From NCBI GenBank assembly GCA_021797225.1, contig JAKAAE010000014.1, forward strand, positions 1-19,565: a stretch of DNA of 19,565 bases, in the 5' to 3' direction. A model generated the notes under the pieces. The model saw only the letters and a list, made by a program, of their open reading frames with translations, did not search any database and had not been told where the DNA came from. The position numbers and the translations under genes were made by a program. The stretch is from Thermoplasmata archaeon. GTDB lineage: Archaea; Thermoplasmatota; Thermoplasmata; Thermoplasmatales; Thermoplasmataceae. Shown here in pieces: positions 6,653 to 14,441 of the stretch (the first letter of the stretch is position 1; each line of letters opens with the position of its first letter).

Positions 6653-9600
6653 TTATTTCTTTATTTTCCTTTTGGTATCAACATATAAAATTCCCATTAT
6701 AACAGCAATTACTGCAAGAACACCGATCACAGCATAATACCCATCATAGTTCGGTTTCACAACTTTTGCTACAGCTGGAGCCGGTTCAACGAACAGTGTA
6801 TATGTATGGGAATACGGGTCGGATGTGGTTACAGTGATCTTTACTGCGGTTAAAACGGTGACATCAGGTGCTTTGTACTTTATTATGTAACTCCCTGAGG
6901 TGGAGGTTTTAACACTTGATACACTTATAGTCCCAATAGAAGCTGTGACATTAACCATTATGCCAGAAGCAGATGGTCCAGCAGCTGAGTTGTAGGTGGT
7001 ATTGATATACATTGTATATGTTGAATCTCCGGTTACAAGTGTAGTGTTATCTAGAACCTGTGAATTTTTAAGGTAAACACTGATAACAGGCTTAAGAAAT
7101 GGATGCAATGTGCTGTTAAACATAAATGGAGTAGAAACAATGTAGGTACTGTTTATATTACTGGACCCCGCTACTCCGATTTCAAACTCATCATAGGGAA
7201 CATATGTTGGTGAAAATGTACCTGACGGTGCAAAACCTATAAGCTTACCTGTTGGTGAGTTTACTTCTTTCCACATGCCAGAGTCAAAAACTGCGGTTGC
7301 ATAGCCGGTTGCGTTGGTCATTACAGTAATTTCAGGCATGTTTGTTGAATATAGATAACAGTTTGGATTGTAACCATTTCCTGTTCCGTCTACAAAGTAC
7401 CCCCTGTTTTCTCCCAGTGCATTCTGTGCGGTAAATGTAAGTGTATAGTTGGGTATGCCATTGCCTTCTACACCGATTACATGTGCTGTAATATCTGTAG
7501 TTCCATTATAAGTTACACTGTGATTCGTGGATATATCTATATGAATTCCATTGACTAAACTATTTGTAAGCATAACTGGAATCTCAAATGGCTCTGAATA
7601 CCCGGCACCGACATAACTATATGAAGAAGATACTTCACCCAATTGCTGGAAATCAGTCTCTCCTGTAACCGGTGCACCTGAAGAATATGAACCTACAAAT
7701 ATGTACGAAGTGCTATAATCGCCGTTAAGGGAGAAATTATAAGCGGGATTTGCACCTATCATTACAGATATGAGCCCATTGGACCCTGTAGTACCAGAAA
7801 TAGATGTCATATCGTAGTCATAGTGAGTGGTTTTAATATGCGAAGTTGCATTCACTGTTATTCCGGTTTTTACTCCCAGGAAAGGTATACCAAAGAAATC
7901 AATATCCTTTGTTTGCACAAGAACCTGTGAAGAGGATGTGTTTTTCATCAGTACTGCTCCGGTGAGAGTCTGTATTGTATATGCATATCCGGATAGTGGT
8001 TTTCCCGTTAATGGGTTCAATACAGTTATATTGTAATACTCCATCTTTGAATTGTCTAACAACAAATTGTTTCCATTTGTCTTGTATGTTACAGAATATG
8101 GTGATAGATCAACATAGGTCTTATAGGAGCCTGGAATTATATTACTGGATGTGCTGTATGCTGTTATCGTGAATGTTATATTACCTGCACCGTTAGATGT
8201 GTATAACAAAGTGTTAGAAGGATTTGCCATGAATTCAAATTTGTATATTCCATTTCCATTAGTAGTTCCTGTTGTATTGCTGAGGCTTAACAATGAAGAA
8301 ACTGGAGTAATGCCTATGCTCACAGTAATTCCTGAAACTGGTGCTCCATACTGATTTCTAACCTGAACTGTCAGGTTTCCGTACTGACCATCAAAGTAAA
8401 GTTTCTGATTAGTTATAGCCCCTACCATTAGCTGTGTTGGTATCGATGTTGGTAATTTTGGCGCTACTGCCTTTTTTAGATGTATATTCATGAAGTTCCA
8501 GTACCAAAAGGCGGACATACCGACATCACTTTTGATTATACCGGTAAATGTGGAATTTGTAATAGGTATAGCATCTACTCCAGATCCCTCATTGATAAAT
8601 GTTGCCTCCTGCGCAGCAAGATACTGTACCCCGTTGCTTATCTGGTGTAATAGGCTAAGGTTTGATGTTGTAAACATATAATCTGTCATATTATTCATAA
8701 GTGATACTACCTGAGCTCCTGTATAGAATTTTCCGTGTATTAATCCCATAGATGTTACATTGGGGCCGTTATACTTCAGAGATGTAAAAGTCCCAAGATA
8801 GAAACCTGTTCCTATACTCGCAGTATTATAGAACAGTTTTAGAACGCCAGCATCGTTTCCCTGGGCTAGAGTTGAGACACCACACTGAATTACATTGAAT
8901 GCGGTCTGGTCTGTTGGAGATAATGCTACTGTTGCAGCACATGCTGTAAGCTGCTCTTCCTGTCTTACGGTTGTGTGAATTCCCAGCGAATCCCACTCCT
9001 CTGCCACCTTGGATGCTATAGCCACCCCCTCAGGGCTCTCTGATGCCAGAAAAACCTGCATTGTTATTGTAACAGGCTTACTTCCGTAGTAAAGAGTTGC
9101 ACCGGGTGCATAATAACCACTCTTACTGTTATAATGTAGCTGGTAAGCGGATGGAAGGGATTTTGTAGCATTAATGGTCGCGTTAATTGTAGACTCTGCA
9201 TTTTGAAGGTTGAAATGATAGAACGGAACATTGGAATCATGCCATAAAATATTAGTTGATGTTACAACAGTCGGTGCCTGTGGAACATCGTAACCCTGAT
9301 CTATGTCCTGGGCTATATATGTTTTCGGTACAGCATACTGTAAAGCTTGCCTTAAAGTGGTAATGTTGAATGGAGCGTTGCCCTTATAGGCATTTATCTG
9401 AAGATTTGCAAAACCGGTTGATGGTTTGTAGTACACATATGTTGAGGGGATAGACTTTATCGTTGGTATGAATGATGTATCAACACCGTATAAGGCATCC
9501 ACCTGGCCTGCTGCTAATGCTGAAACTGCTGTGGATTCAGATGTGTAACATTTTGTTTCAAGTGCATATATTTTCGGTGTGTATTTCGCAAGGGAACTAT

Positions 9601-10669
9601 TGTACTGCGTAAAGTAATTTGGATTTATATAGAGTTTCCAATAATCGTTAAGAAGCCATGCTCCTTTGGGTACTCCGTTTCCCCCAATCATCATGAATGG
9701 ACCATTGCCCACAAGGCCGGTGGCGTAACCTGTAGTGCTATCAAGTCCCATGTTCCATGCATTATATGAGTCTAGAGGATTAAGCGATGATGTATAATTC
9801 CAGAGACCCGTTTCTGATGCATAGTCATGTGATTTCCATATGTGATATGGCAGTATCTTTTCTCCTAGAGTGTTTTCATTAAAAAGCGTGTTCTGTGAAG
9901 ATAGGTAATATTCTACAGTAAGGTTGTTTACGGGAACTACGTTGACGACACCTGGATATCCACCCTCTCCAGCTGCTGTATTATCTAATATCTGCCATGA
10001 AATAATGAAATCTGCTGCCTGCACCTGATATGTCAGCATTTTTACAGGTTCCCATGTTTGATTTTTACCGGAGGTTGTATTATAGAATTCCTTGAAAGTG
10101 TGGGAATATGCGACTCCACTGGCATTGTTGAAGGAAGTATAATTGGAATAAGTATAAGTATCAGCGGCATTGGAGCTGGCCCAGTCATCCCATTTATCGT
10201 TAGGTCTTATATGGACAGTATAGATATAATTTACATCCTGTATAGTACCTGACTCTGGATCGTATGTGGTGATATGATCAGCACTTACATTATATTCCTG
10301 GTCCCCTGTTATCAACCATGGTGCATAGCTACCGTTATCGAGATATGCAACTGGACTCTGATATATTTCATCAGAAACAAGAAAATCATTAACTGTTGTT
10401 CCTATTGCAGGGTTGAGTGTCCCTAGGGCACCAACTCCACCCATTATGTATGTGCCATTTGTGTAATCTGATGCGGTTAAAGCGTTACCGGTGTCAGAAG
10501 GAGTGACAACTGACTGAGAGTTCACAGATGTTGGAACGCTTAAACCTGAAATGCTACCCGAACTACCGATAGAAGCAGAAAAGGGAACCATTATAAACAT
10601 CGCAACTACCAAAATAACTCCGAATAAAAGAGACTTTCTTCTCATATTTATATTTGGGAAGTTTTTCAT
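6653..10669 (-). CDS. Giant membrane-anchored family-5 substrate-binding protein (DppA/OppA type)
   Basis: A 1338-residue surface protein. Residues 1-35 are a signal sequence (MRRKS, then a hydrophobic core). About residues 72-740 match the extracellular solute-binding family 5 of peptide/oligosaccharide importers, with a GTLNPA segment near the start, VDALYGVDTSFIPTIKSIPS, and TLRQALQYAVPKTYIAQDID. Residues about 745-1300 are Ig-like or invasin-like beta domains with the typical VQVRNQYGAPVSGITVSI strand-linker pattern, occurring several times. Residues about 1311-1330 form one membrane helix followed by a basic tail (KRKIKK). It is very rich in N-x-S/T sequons. Ordinary DppA is about 500-600 residues. 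It is convergent with the importer operon at 652-6225 and is its most likely binding partner. A TATA box lies about 25 bases before the ATG. Bound substrate is unknown: peptides, muropeptides or sugars are all possible. Confidence 0.9.
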   Translation of the reverse strand: MKNFPNINMRRKSLLFGVILVVAMFIMVPFSASIGSSGSISGLSVPTSVNSQSVVTPSDTGNALTASDYTNGTYIMGGVGALGTLNPAIGTTVNDFLVSDEIYQSPVAYLDNGSYAPWLITGDQEYNVSADHITTYDPESGTIQDVNYIYTVHIRPNDKWDDWASSNAADTYTYSNYTSFNNASGVAYSHTFKEFYNTTSGKNQTWEPVKMLTYQVQAADFIISWQILDNTAAGEGGYPGVVNVVPVNNLTVEYYLSSQNTLFNENTLGEKILPYHIWKSHDYASETGLWNYTSSLNPLDSYNAWNMGLDSTTGYATGLVGNGPFMMIGGNGVPKGAWLLNDYWKLYINPNYFTQYNSSLAKYTPKIYALETKCYTSESTAVSALAAGQVDALYGVDTSFIPTIKSIPSTYVYYKPSTGFANLQINAYKGNAPFNITTLRQALQYAVPKTYIAQDIDQGYDVPQAPTVVTSTNILWHDSNVPFYHFNLQNAESTINATINATKSLPSAYQLHYNSKSGYYAPGATLYYGSKPVTITMQVFLASESPEGVAIASKVAEEWDSLGIHTTVRQEEQLTACAATVALSPTDQTAFNVIQCGVSTLAQGNDAGVLKLFYNTASIGTGFYLGTFTSLKYNGPNVTSMGLIHGKFYTGAQVVSLMNNMTDYMFTTSNLSLLHQISNGVQYLAAQEATFINEGSGVDAIPITNSTFTGIIKSDVGMSAFWYWNFMNIHLKKAVAPKLPTSIPTQLMVGAITNQKLYFDGQYGNLTVQVRNQYGAPVSGITVSIGITPVSSLLSLSNTTGTTNGNGIYKFEFMANPSNTLLYTSNGAGNITFTITAYSTSSNIIPGSYKTYVDLSPYSVTYKTNGNNLLLDNSKMEYYNITVLNPLTGKPLSGYAYTIQTLTGAVLMKNTSSSQVLVQTKDIDFFGIPFLGVKTGITVNATSHIKTTHYDYDMTSISGTTGSNGLISVMIGANPAYNFSLNGDYSTSYIFVGSYSSGAPVTGETDFQQLGEVSSSYSYVGAGYSEPFEIPVMLTNSLVNGIHIDISTNHSVTYNGTTDITAHVIGVEGNGIPNYTLTFTAQNALGENRGYFVDGTGNGYNPNCYLYSTNMPEITVMTNATGYATAVFDSGMWKEVNSPTGKLIGFAPSGTFSPTYVPYDEFEIGVAGSSNINSTYIVSTPFMFNSTLHPFLKPVISVYLKNSQVLDNTTLVTGDSTYTMYINTTYNSAAGPSASGIMVNVTASIGTISVSSVKTSTSGSYIIKYKAPDVTVLTAVKITVTTSDPYSHTYTLFVEPAPAVAKVVKPNYDGYYAVIGVLAVIAVIMGILYVDTKRKIKK

Positions 10670-10689
10670 AATAGAATAATCATTACTAC

Positions 10690-10699
10690 TATATAAATA
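10690..10699 (-). promoter_or_regulatory. Box A of the substrate-binding-protein gene
   Basis: On the minus strand ATATTTATAT is centred about 25 bases before the ATG at 10669. This predicts that transcription starts at or next to the start codon, giving a leaderless mRNA. No Shine-Dalgarno sequence precedes the ATG, in agreement. Confidence 0.65.
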
Positions 10700-10779
10700 T
10701 TTTTATAATGTTAATAGTATAAAATTAGATATGAATTCAAAAATAATGGGTAAAATAATGTTAATTATACTATATTCGT

Positions 10780-10789
10780 AATTTATATA
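10780..10789 (+). promoter_or_regulatory. Candidate box A of the DUF218 gene
   Basis: ATTTATATAC is the best TATA-like element between the divergent genes and reads toward the GTG at 10846, but would leave a leader of about 35 bases. Weaker elements at 10813-10830 (TATTATTAAG, TAATATAT) lie closer to leaderless spacing. The choice is uncertain. Confidence 0.35.
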
Positions 10790-10845
10790 CGTTTTTACTA
10801 CAGTTGTTGGGATATTATTAAGTAATATATCTTCATAAATGAAAC

Positions 10846-11370
10846 GTGTTTCCAAAAAATGTAATAATAGTACTTGGGTGTAAAATAACAGAATGCAATA
10901 ATCCATCTCTCATGATGAAAAGCAGAGTTGATGCAGTAATGAAAATAGAAAATCCAATGCTTATCATACTGAGTGGTGGTTATACTAATCCGCAATGCAA
11001 TATATCTGAAGCCTTTATGATGAAACAGTATATGGAAAAAAGTAATTTCAATATAGATAATGTTGTGCTGGAGGAAAAGTCAATGGATACTGTTGGAAAT
11101 GCGGTATACTCGAAAATTTTACTTTCTGATATGAATATAAATTATAGCAGCATAACATTGGTAACATCATGTTTCCACAAAAATAGAGCATTCAGAATTT
11201 TTGAATATATATTTAAAGAGATTAAGATAATTGCAGATGTATGTGCGCCATGGGATATTGATTATTCAGAGATGGAGGCTGAAAAATGGTTAAGGGACCA
11301 AAAATTTCTGGAACTGAATAAGAATTTTTCCAGTATTGTAAAATCACTGGAAGGATTTAATAAAGGCTGA
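10846..11370 (+). CDS. DUF218 (YdcF/SanA/ElyC-like) domain protein
   Basis: A 174-residue protein starting at GTG (MFPKNVIIVLGCKI). It shows the DUF218 pattern: VLGC at 9-12, SRVDAVMKI at 26-34, LSGG at 42-45, the EEKSMDTVGNA segment at 76-86, and VTSCFHKNRAFRIF at 106-119. Family members in bacteria include SanA and ElyC, linked to envelope and peptidoglycan physiology, and YdcF, reported to bind S-adenosylmethionine. The biochemical reaction is not settled. Unlike SanA/ElyC it has no N-terminal membrane helix and is probably cytosolic. It is convergent with the DUF1343 gene, overlapping it by 14 bases. Its place beside amino-sugar and muropeptide genes is suggestive only. Confidence 0.8.
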   Translation: MFPKNVIIVLGCKITECNNPSLMMKSRVDAVMKIENPMLIILSGGYTNPQCNISEAFMMKQYMEKSNFNIDNVVLEEKSMDTVGNAVYSKILLSDMNINYSSITLVTSCFHKNRAFRIFEYIFKEIKIIADVCAPWDIDYSEMEAEKWLRDQKFLELNKNFSSIVKSLEGFNKG

Positions 11371-12538
11371 TTTTTCTGTACTTATCATTAAAATGACTCA
11401 ACTGAATTGCATTTTCATCAATTATTGATTCTATATCACCCTTATAAATTGATTTCCTCACTCTGTCCGTACCGTTTACCTTATCGAAATAGCCTGAATA
11501 AAATTTAAAATCATCAGGATATTTGCTGTATAGGATGTTAATTATATTTACCGATACGGTATATGCCTCGTAACTGTATCTTTCCATAATATGAATCTGA
11601 ACACCATTGCATAGCTCCCCAGAATATTTTGAGAATGATGGAATGAATTTCATGGGCCTGAACTTTACACCTGGTAAAGAGATACTGTTAAGGTCTTTGC
11701 ATAGATCGTAAGCATCCATCCAGGGGCTTCCAAAAATTTCGAAAGGCTTCGTAGTCCCACGGCCTTCAGAAATATTGGTACCCTCAAGCAGTACCTGCCC
11801 GGGATATGCCAGTGCGGTTTCAACAGTTGGGATATTAGGTGATGGCATCACCCATGGTATTCCAGTTTCCTCATAAAATCCATGGTTGTATCCATCCATT
11901 TTTATGATTGCCATGTCAAGCTTTGAATTCAGGTAGTAAGTATTATAGTAATTGCCTATCTCCCCAACTGTCATTCCATGCCTTAGAGGTATATTTATAG
12001 AGCCAATATATGATTTGTATTCATCTTCCATTAATGGCCCTTCCATCTTTGATGAAATGGGATTTGGCCTGTCAAGAATTACAAATTTTTTTCCGAGCTT
12101 TAGGCACGCAGCCATAGTATTGATCATGGTTGCTATGTATGTATATACACGTGTTCCGATATCCTGAATGTCGAAAAATATTATATCAATAGAATCCAGA
12201 TATTGGTCCTTCATTGATTTCCCTGCGTACGAGACATCTGAATTTCTCATTTTCTCATCTATGTCACCTTCTATTTGATGGTCGTCATAGAGGCTAACTA
12301 TGTCTATTTTAAAATGTTCATCGTAATAGGACTGTACAGGATTGCCTGCCTGTTCGCTCCCGAAAATACCATGTTCAGGCCCGAAAACACAGATAAGGTT
12401 TCTGCCAAATAGATTCTTGAAAATTTCTATGTCTCCTATTAATCTGCTGTTAACACCGGTTTGATTTGTTATTAAACCTACTTTCATATCTTTTCCTAAT
12501 GCTTTGATTTGTTCATTAAATTCTATTCCAGCAACCAT
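11357..12538 (-). CDS. namZ: DUF1343 / NamZ-type exo-beta-N-acetylmuramidase
   Basis: A 393-residue member of DUF1343, the family of Bacillus NamZ (YbbC), which removes non-reducing-end N-acetylmuramic acid from peptidoglycan fragments. Family hallmarks run along the whole length: VGLITNQTGV at 20-29, FGPEHGIFG at 52-60, FDIQDIGTRVYTYI, LDRPNP, the PSPNIPT segment, and EGTNISEGRGTTKPFEIFGS. The length is that of the core family. No signal peptide is present, so it should act in the cytosol, unlike secreted bacterial relatives. It diverges from the NlpC/P60 gene across a 107-base promoter region, and its 3' end overlaps the DUF218 gene by 14 bases. Family assignment is secure; activity on MurNAc in an archaeon is inferred. 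No key motif appears broken. Confidence 0.88.
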   Translation of the reverse strand: MVAGIEFNEQIKALGKDMKVGLITNQTGVNSRLIGDIEIFKNLFGRNLICVFGPEHGIFGSEQAGNPVQSYYDEHFKIDIVSLYDDHQIEGDIDEKMRNSDVSYAGKSMKDQYLDSIDIIFFDIQDIGTRVYTYIATMINTMAACLKLGKKFVILDRPNPISSKMEGPLMEDEYKSYIGSINIPLRHGMTVGEIGNYYNTYYLNSKLDMAIIKMDGYNHGFYEETGIPWVMPSPNIPTVETALAYPGQVLLEGTNISEGRGTTKPFEIFGSPWMDAYDLCKDLNSISLPGVKFRPMKFIPSFSKYSGELCNGVQIHIMERYSYEAYTVSVNIINILYSKYPDDFKFYSGYFDKVNGTDRVRKSIYKGDIESIIDENAIQLSHFNDKYRKISLY

Positions 12539-12559
12539 ATTCTGATTGTATATATATGT

Positions 12560-12568
12560 AATATTTGA
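12560..12568 (-). promoter_or_regulatory. Candidate box A of the DUF1343 gene
   Basis: On the minus strand TCAAATATT is centred about 26 bases before the ATG at 12538. It is a weak TATA match in the right place. A stronger TATATATA at 12549-12556 lies too close (about 15 bases) for the chosen start. Confidence 0.35.
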
Positions 12569-12617
12569 TTTTATTTATTAGGATTGGTTTGCCTGCATCA
12601 TTTATAACATAAAAATC

Positions 12618-12625
12618 TTTATAAT
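12618..12625 (+). promoter_or_regulatory. Box A of the NlpC/P60 gene
   Basis: TTTATAAT is centred about 24-25 bases before the ATG at 12646, predicting a leaderless mRNA. It shares a 107-base intergenic region with the divergent DUF1343 promoter, so the two could be co-regulated. Confidence 0.6.
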
Positions 12626-12645
12626 ATCAAAATGGATGTATTAAA

Positions 12646-13335
12646 ATGGAACATGGGAGTATTGTTACAAGCGTTGCCGATATATGGAAGAATGCCAGCA
12701 CTGAATCTGAAAGATATTCACAGATAATTTATGGTGAAAGCGTCAAAATTCTTGGTAGGAAAGACAATTTTATTTATATTGAAAGTAAAGATGGTGTTAA
12801 AGGCTACATTAAAAAAAGATTGGTGAGTGAATATTCAGAAAAAAAATATAAACTTATCAGCAGATTCAGGGCAAAAAATATTATCCTGCCTTTCGGATCA
12901 TACATTAATGATGAAGATATATCTGAAATGAAAATACCTGAAATTTATGTAAAAAATATCAATAAAAAGTATGATCCCATTATTCTTGCAAAAAAATTCA
13001 TAGGGGTACCTTATTTGTGGGGAGGCACCTCCGACTTCGGATTTGATTGCTCCGGCCTGACACAGAGAATGATAAGGTTCGGGATGAACTATGAAATACC
13101 CAGAAATTCCGGGCAACAGAGGGATGCATCCATCGAAGTAAAAGATCTGGAACATGCAAAAAGGGGAGATCTTATATTTTTCGAGGGGCATGTTGGTTTC
13201 TACCTCGGGCATAATGAAATGCTACATGCAAATGGCTCATTTTCAAGGATAACAATAAATAATTTAAAGGACAACAGTGAATATTCCAATATGCTGCTAT
13301 CTATAATGCAAAAAATTGGAAGGTTTCAGTATTAA
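12646..13335 (+). CDS. SH3b-NlpC/P60 peptidase, YkfC-like gamma-D-glutamyl-diamino acid endopeptidase
   Basis: A 229-residue cysteine peptidase. The N-terminal ~100 residues are SH3b-like, with VADIWKNASTESERYSQIIY and later GYIKKRLV, the arrangement found in Bacillus YkfC. The C-terminal NlpC/P60 domain has YLWGG, then DCSGL with Cys135, HVGFYLG with His182, and HANG with His194, so the Cys-His-His triad is intact. Known relatives cut the gamma-D-Glu-to-diamino acid bond of muropeptides, and YkfC acts on fragments with a free L-Ala end. There is no signal peptide, fitting cytosolic use. The epimerase that would process the released L-Ala-D-Glu follows after 30 bases. It is shorter than YkfC (which carries more SH3 sequence), so exact specificity is uncertain. 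Confidence 0.88.
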   Translation: MEHGSIVTSVADIWKNASTESERYSQIIYGESVKILGRKDNFIYIESKDGVKGYIKKRLVSEYSEKKYKLISRFRAKNIILPFGSYINDEDISEMKIPEIYVKNINKKYDPIILAKKFIGVPYLWGGTSDFGFDCSGLTQRMIRFGMNYEIPRNSGQQRDASIEVKDLEHAKRGDLIFFEGHVGFYLGHNEMLHANGSFSRITINNLKDNSEYSNMLLSIMQKIGRFQY

Positions 13336-13336
13336 A

Positions 13337-13344
13337 ATATAAAT
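13337..13344 (+). promoter_or_regulatory. Box A of the dipeptide epimerase gene
   Basis: ATATAAAT in the 30-base gap after the NlpC/P60 stop is centred about 25 bases before the ATG at 13366. The epimerase therefore seems to have its own leaderless start in addition to any read-through. Confidence 0.55.
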
Positions 13345-13365
13345 ATTATATGATGCTTTACGCTT

Positions 13366-14436
13366 ATGATCGATTCAATTCATTTTAAGAAGATAAGTCT
13401 TGATATGAAAAAGCCTTTCAAAATAGCACTGGGTTCAACAGATGAATATACAGGTTATCTGGTCAAAGTAATAACAGATGATGGGATTTTAGGATTCGGC
13501 GAAGCTGCCCCCACCCCCATTATAACTGGCGATACAGAAGGTTCAATAGAGTATGAATTAAAGCTATTTTCCAGAATACTGAAAGGGAGGGATGAAAGCC
13601 CGGAACTGCTTAATGACCTAATGAAAAGTTATGCCCGTTCATCCCGGGCAAGCAGGGCTGCTGTGGACATGGCAATTTACGATATAATTGCCAAGAGATC
13701 GCAAATGCCTTTATATAAATTAATCGGGAATTACAGGAAATCCATGAAAACATCATATACAGTAGACCTTGTTTCTCCGGATGTTGCAAGAAAACAGGCA
13801 GAGGAATTTTTAGATATGGATATTCTGGTTTATAAAATAAAGCTGGGTTCAGGAATAGATGAGGACTATCAAAGGGTGGAAGCAGTAAGATCAGTTGTAG
13901 GCGACAGGGAGATATATGTTGATTTTAACCAGTCATATACAGCAAAAAAAGCAGTATATCTAGCTGAATTAATAAAAAAGTTTAATGTTAGCATGATAGA
14001 GCAGCCGGTCAGGGCAAATGATATAAGGGGAATGAAATTTGTAAAAGACAACACATCCATAATTGTTATGGCTGATGAATCTGTGTATTCACCTGAAGAT
14101 GCGACAAGAATTGTTGAATACGATGCTGCTGATATGATAAATGTAAAATTGATGAAAAGTGGTGGCATAACAGACGCTTTAAAAATAATAGATATAGCTG
14201 AAGGTGCGGGGTTAAATACCATGGTAGGGTGTATGGTGGAAACCAAACTGGCAAATTCCGCAGCTTTGAATGTGGTTCTCGGAAGAAAGAATGTAGACCA
14301 TGCAGACCTAGATGGGTATAGCAGCATCAAAATTGATATAACAGAAGATTCCATGGCATTAAAAAATGGCATTAATTATCCATATGAAGGCAATGGCATA
14401 GGTGCAACAGTCAAACCGGAATACTCAAAATTCTGA
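13366..14436 (+). CDS. Enolase-superfamily L-Ala-D/L-Glu (dipeptide) epimerase
   Basis: A 356-residue protein of the muconate-lactonizing/mandelate racemase branch of the enolase superfamily. The capping domain (1-120) includes FGEAAPTPIITGDT. The barrel carries K157 and K159 (YKIKLG), metal ligands D186 (VDFNQS), E212 (IEQPV) and D237 (ADES), and the second acid/base K261 (NVKLMKSGG). Near the end is D314-x-D316 (ADLDGY), the DxD that in dipeptide epimerases holds the amino group of the L-Ala residue. This favours Ala-Glu epimerase (YkfB/YcjG type) over a cycloisomerase or OSBS. The reaction turns L-Ala-D-Glu from muropeptides into L-Ala-L-Glu for ordinary peptidases. It lies between an NlpC/P60 peptidase and a D,D-carboxypeptidase, strengthening the call. 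Other dipeptide specificities occur in the family. Confidence 0.87.
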   Translation: MIDSIHFKKISLDMKKPFKIALGSTDEYTGYLVKVITDDGILGFGEAAPTPIITGDTEGSIEYELKLFSRILKGRDESPELLNDLMKSYARSSRASRAAVDMAIYDIIAKRSQMPLYKLIGNYRKSMKTSYTVDLVSPDVARKQAEEFLDMDILVYKIKLGSGIDEDYQRVEAVRSVVGDREIYVDFNQSYTAKKAVYLAELIKKFNVSMIEQPVRANDIRGMKFVKDNTSIIVMADESVYSPEDATRIVEYDAADMINVKLMKSGGITDALKIIDIAEGAGLNTMVGCMVETKLANSAALNVVLGRKNVDHADLDGYSSIKIDITEDSMALKNGINYPYEGNGIGATVKPEYSKF

Positions 14437-14441
14437 CCACA

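Noticed and set aside
10703..10995. Two overlapping minus-strand ORFs (67 and 65 residues) upstream of the binding-protein gene
   Set aside because: They lie across the divergent promoter region and the start of the DUF218 gene and have aromatic, low-complexity sequence without domain features.
13869..14372. 167-residue minus-strand ORF inside the epimerase gene
   Set aside because: It is antisense to the barrel of the epimerase, whose catalytic residues are all intact; long shadow frames are expected opposite such genes.
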